A stretch of DNA of 20,241 bases from Pullichristensenella excrementipullorum. Lineage in GTDB: Bacteria > Bacillota > Clostridia > Christensenellales > Aristaeellaceae. The first letter of the stretch is position 1. The number at the start of each line of letters is the position of its first letter. Position numbers and translations under genes: made by a program. The notes beneath the pieces were generated by a model. It searched no databases. It saw nothing but the letters and a program-made list of their open reading frames with translations, and was not told the origin of the DNA. Below are positions 17,585 through 20,241 of this stretch, in pieces. Where the stretch lies: contig DVOU01000034.1 in the NCBI GenBank assembly GCA_018713365.1, positions 1 through 20,241 on the forward strand. The letters are read 5' to 3'.

Positions 17585-20241
17585 ATGATCACCATCTACG
17601 CGCCGGACGCAGAGGACTTTTCCACGTTGGGAGAAGGGGCGCTGGCTCCGAGCGAGTGCGTCATCGAGGAACAGGCGCTGGGGCAGTATTCGCTGACCAT
17701 GACCCACCCCATGGACGCGGGCGGCAAGTGGCGCATGATCGCCCCGGGCTGCATCCTCAAGGCCCCCGCGCCGGTGCGCGAAACGCCGCTGGCGGTGGAG
17801 GACGGCGAGGGGACCATACCGTCTGAGCCGGAAACGGTGACGCGGCATATCTACCGCGTGCAGACCAACACCGGGGCCAACCTGCATTTGCGGCAGGGGC
17901 CGTCTACCTCCACGCGCATCCTTTCCAAGTACCGCCCGGGCACGGAGGTGGTGGTACTCTCGCAGTCCGGCGGATGGGGGCAGGTCATCGTGCGCTCGTC
18001 GGGCGCTTCGGGCTATATGTCCATGGAATACCTCGTCTTCGTCCGCGATGAGGTGGAGACCATTGAGGGCGACGCGCCCACGCCGCAGCGGGTGGTGTAC
18101 CCGGTGCAGTCGCGCATGCAGCTTTTTCGCATTGCCTCCGTGGAGCGGGACGCCGCCGCGCGGGAGGTGCGCGTCACGGCGCAGCACATCTTCTACGATC
18201 TGCTCGGCAACATCGTCGGCAGCGAGTACGCGCCGGAAAATGTCGCCGCCTCTGCGGTGGTAGAGCAGCTCTTTGCGCGCGCCCTCAACGCCCACGGCTT
18301 CGACGTCCACTGCCCGGCGCAGACAGGCGTCAGCGGCGACTACACCCGCCGCGGGCTGGTCGAATGCCTGCTCGACCCGGATGACGGCGTGGCCCCGCAG
18401 GCGGGGGCGCGGCTCATCCGCGACAATTTCGACATCTGGCTCCTCCCCGACCTCCCGCGGGAGACGGGCGTCACCATCCGCCACGCCAAAGACCTGCTCG
18501 GCGCGGCCATGACCACGGATGCGGGCAGCGTCGTCACCCGCATCATCCCCGTGGGCGAGGACGCAGACGGCAAGCCGCTGCTGCTGAGCGGCACGGTGTA
18601 TGTGGACAGCCCGCGTATCGGCGACTATCCCGTCATCTACGCCCGCGCCATCGACTACGGCGTGAAGATCGGGCAGGATGGCATCGCCAACGCCGCGCAG
18701 GCGCGCGCCAAACTGACGGAACTGGCGGAGGCGGACTTTGCCAACGGTCTCGACCTCCCCGCCGTCTCTCTGGACGTGGACTTCGCCGTGCTGGGCGAGA
18801 CGGAGGAATACCGCCGCTACGCGGACCTGCAGGCCGTACACCTCTACGACACCGTGCGCGTGGTGGCCAAAGAGGCGGGCATCGACGCCGCCGTGCGCGT
18901 GACGGGCTACAAGTGGGACGCGCTGGGCCGCAGATACGAAAGCGTCACCCTCGGCGAGCTGACCGAGGTAAAGACGAGCGTGTACGGCTACCAGCTGGCC
19001 GATAAGAGCGTGGGCACGGTGAAGCTGCAGAACGGCGCGGTGGGCTCGGCGCAACTGCGCGATCTGGCGGTGCAGTACGCGCATATAAACACGGCGGCGG
19101 TGGAACAGCTCTCGGCCAACAGCCTGACGGCGCTGAAAGCCTACATCCACGAGCTGGCGGCGGAGAGCGTCACCACGGACCAGCTCTACGCCGACCTTGC
19201 CAGCATCGCGCTGGCGCAGATCACCACGGCGAACATCGAAAGCGCCAACATCGACTGGGCGAGCATCGGCGCGCTGTCGGCGAATATCGCGACCATCGCC
19301 AAGGCGCACCTTGCCGACGCGGACATCGAATGGGCGGACATCGCCAGCCTGACGGCGGCGGTGGCGGACATCGCCGAGGCGAAGATCGCCGGGGCGAGCA
19401 TCACCACCGCGCAGATCGACGACCTTGACGCCACGGTCGCCTCCATCCTCCACGCGCAGGTGGCGACGGGCGAGTTCGACTTTGCCGAAGTGGAGAACCT
19501 GCTTTCCAGCGTGTTCGTGCTGGGGCAGGGCATCGCCGGGAGCGTCAGCATCGAAAACCTGACCGTCACGCAGGCGAACATGCTCGGCGCGGTCATCGGC
19601 TCTCTGGTGCTGCCCGGCGAGGATGGCAAGTATTACGAGATCACCGTCGGCACGGACGGCACGCTGTCTACGGCGGAAGTCGCGGTCAGCGCGGGGGAAA
19701 TCGCCGCCGGGGTGACAGAGGGCGGCAAGCCCATCGCCGCCACCAGCATCAACGCCGAGACCATCCACGGCAGCACCGTGACCGCGCAGCAGGGCATTTT
19801 GAACACCATCCTCACGCAGGCGCTTACGGCCGGGCAGATCACCGCCGGGCAGGCGCTCATCGCCTCGGCCACCGTGCCTACGCTCTACGCCACCAGCATA
19901 CAGGCCATCGGCAACAGTTTAACCTTCACCGCCAACGAGCGGATACAGCTTATCGTGAGCAGCGTATCGCAGGCGCAGAGCGCGGCGGACGATGCCGCCA
20001 GCGCGGCAGAGACAGCGCAGGGGACGGCAGACGGCGCGGTCAGCGCGGCCCAGACAGCGCAAAGCATCGCCGACGCGGCCCAAAGCGCGGCGAGCGCAGC
20101 CCAGTCCGCGGCGGAGACCGCCCAAGGGACGGCAGAGAGTGCAGCCAGCGCAGCGCAGACGGCGCAGACCGCCGCGAACAACGCCCAGAGCGCGGCAGAG
20201 ACGGCGCAGGGGACGGCAGACGGCGCGGTCAGCGCGGCCGA
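17585..20241 (+). CDS. Tail endopeptidase/fibre with SH3b insert (partial)
   Basis: At least 885 residues, open to the window end. The N-terminal part belongs to the prophage endopeptidase tail family (start MITIYAPDAEDF; later MQLFRIASVERDAAAREVRVTAQHIFYDLLGNIV). A bacterial SH3 domain is inserted at about residues 90-152 (NLHLRQGPSTSTRILSKY, GGWGQV, GYMSMEYL), near 17852-18040, possibly for cell-wall binding. About residues 480-620 hold pentapeptide-like A-x-I-x-x repeats (ANIESANIDWASIG, ADIEWADIAS, AKIAGASITTAQID), a beta-helix-type fibre shaft. From residue 797 an alanine-rich heptad repeat (AQSAADD, AASAAET, AQGTADG and so on) continues to the edge. The protein forms the tail tip and fibre that meets the host surface. 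ATG with SD AAAGGAGGG. The receptor-binding end is outside the window. Confidence 0.88.
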   Translation, partial: MITIYAPDAEDFSTLGEGALAPSECVIEEQALGQYSLTMTHPMDAGGKWRMIAPGCILKAPAPVRETPLAVEDGEGTIPSEPETVTRHIYRVQTNTGANLHLRQGPSTSTRILSKYRPGTEVVVLSQSGGWGQVIVRSSGASGYMSMEYLVFVRDEVETIEGDAPTPQRVVYPVQSRMQLFRIASVERDAAAREVRVTAQHIFYDLLGNIVGSEYAPENVAASAVVEQLFARALNAHGFDVHCPAQTGVSGDYTRRGLVECLLDPDDGVAPQAGARLIRDNFDIWLLPDLPRETGVTIRHAKDLLGAAMTTDAGSVVTRIIPVGEDADGKPLLLSGTVYVDSPRIGDYPVIYARAIDYGVKIGQDGIANAAQARAKLTELAEADFANGLDLPAVSLDVDFAVLGETEEYRRYADLQAVHLYDTVRVVAKEAGIDAAVRVTGYKWDALGRRYESVTLGELTEVKTSVYGYQLADKSVGTVKLQNGAVGSAQLRDLAVQYAHINTAAVEQLSANSLTALKAYIHELAAESVTTDQLYADLASIALAQITTANIESANIDWASIGALSANIATIAKAHLADADIEWADIASLTAAVADIAEAKIAGASITTAQIDDLDATVASILHAQVATGEFDFAEVENLLSSVFVLGQGIAGSVSIENLTVTQANMLGAVIGSLVLPGEDGKYYEITVGTDGTLSTAEVAVSAGEIAAGVTEGGKPIAATSINAETIHGSTVTAQQGILNTILTQALTAGQITAGQALIASATVPTLYATSIQAIGNSLTFTANERIQLIVSSVSQAQSAADDAASAAETAQGTADGAVSAAQTAQSIADAAQSAASAAQSAAETAQGTAESAASAAQTAQTAANNAQSAAETAQGTADGAVSAA
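19973..20241 (+). repeat. 21-nt heptad repeat array with 189-nt copy
   Basis: The fibre gene repeats a 7-residue unit (A-[QAV]-[SGT]-x-A-x-x) about twelve times to the window end. Within it, 20000-20050 recurs at 20189-20239 with a single mismatch, an offset of 189 nt, exactly nine heptads. Recombination or slippage between copies would change fibre length in whole heptads. Confidence 0.8.

Noticed and set aside
17483..19768. 761-codon minus-strand ORF opposite the tail endopeptidase gene
   Set aside because: GC-rich third positions of the plus-strand gene keep the opposite frame free of stops. The product is a low-complexity His/Arg/Gly/Val-rich sequence, has no SD, and would run through the toxin-side promoter region.
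19973..20241. CRISPR array
   Set aside because: The 21-nt periodicity is in frame and encodes alanine-rich heptads; there are no unique spacers.

Overview
The window looks like a GC-rich Gram-positive chromosome, probably a gut-type clostridium (Clostridia; the exact lineage is a guess). The basis is strong GGAGG-type ribosome binding sites throughout, an RbsB-type binding protein, and a prophage with Firmicutes-style modules (XRE/S24 repressor, DUF1492/ArpU-like regulator, PBSX-type terminase, Gp15, Hol-Tox peptides). All assignments come from reading motifs and gene order; no database search was possible.

Region 1 (1-4680, minus strand) is a sugar operon. A consensus promoter (TTGACA-17-TATAAT) drives an RbsB-like binding protein, a double-domain ABC ATPase, an RbsC-like permease and a D-lyxose isomerase. 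A terminator-like hairpin sits between the binding-protein gene and the ATPase gene, and a strong terminator closes the operon at 82-111, next to a G-rich triple repeat with G-quadruplex potential. The genes fit uptake of a pentose or hexose, such as lyxose or mannose, and isomerisation to a ketose. No kinase or regulator is in view.

Region 2 (4703-6270) is a very compact phage control region. A LexA/CI-type repressor faces a Cro-like protein across a switch with three operators (CACGAAACGTG core) and two clear promoters. The cro gene overlaps a DUF1492/ArpU-like regulator. Directly after that come four ATGKCA repeats at one-helical-turn spacing, an extended -10 promoter and a leader terminator, then the terminase genes. 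No integrase, excision, replication or recombination gene lies between repressor and terminase, which recalls PBSX-like resident elements.

Region 3 (6271-20241, plus strand) is the head and tail module: small and large terminase, portal, scaffold, major capsid, four connector or minor capsid proteins, tail tube, Gp15, a putative tail chaperone, a very short tape measure (344 aa), distal tail protein, and a long tail endopeptidase/fibre with an inserted SH3b domain that runs off the window end.

Two islands interrupt this module. Between portal and scaffold (9313-9825) lies a decayed ORF followed by a highly structured RNA of about 265 nt with its own promoter and terminator; I cannot assign it to a known family. 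Between the distal tail and endopeptidase genes (16884-17584) lie two tandem type I toxin-antitoxin-like cassettes. Each encodes a Hol-Tox-like hydrophobic peptide (24 and 27 aa) and has a convergent antisense promoter of near-consensus quality. Terminator-like hairpins stand directly before terS, scaffold, capsid and tail endopeptidase genes, suggesting attenuation or antitermination within the late operon.
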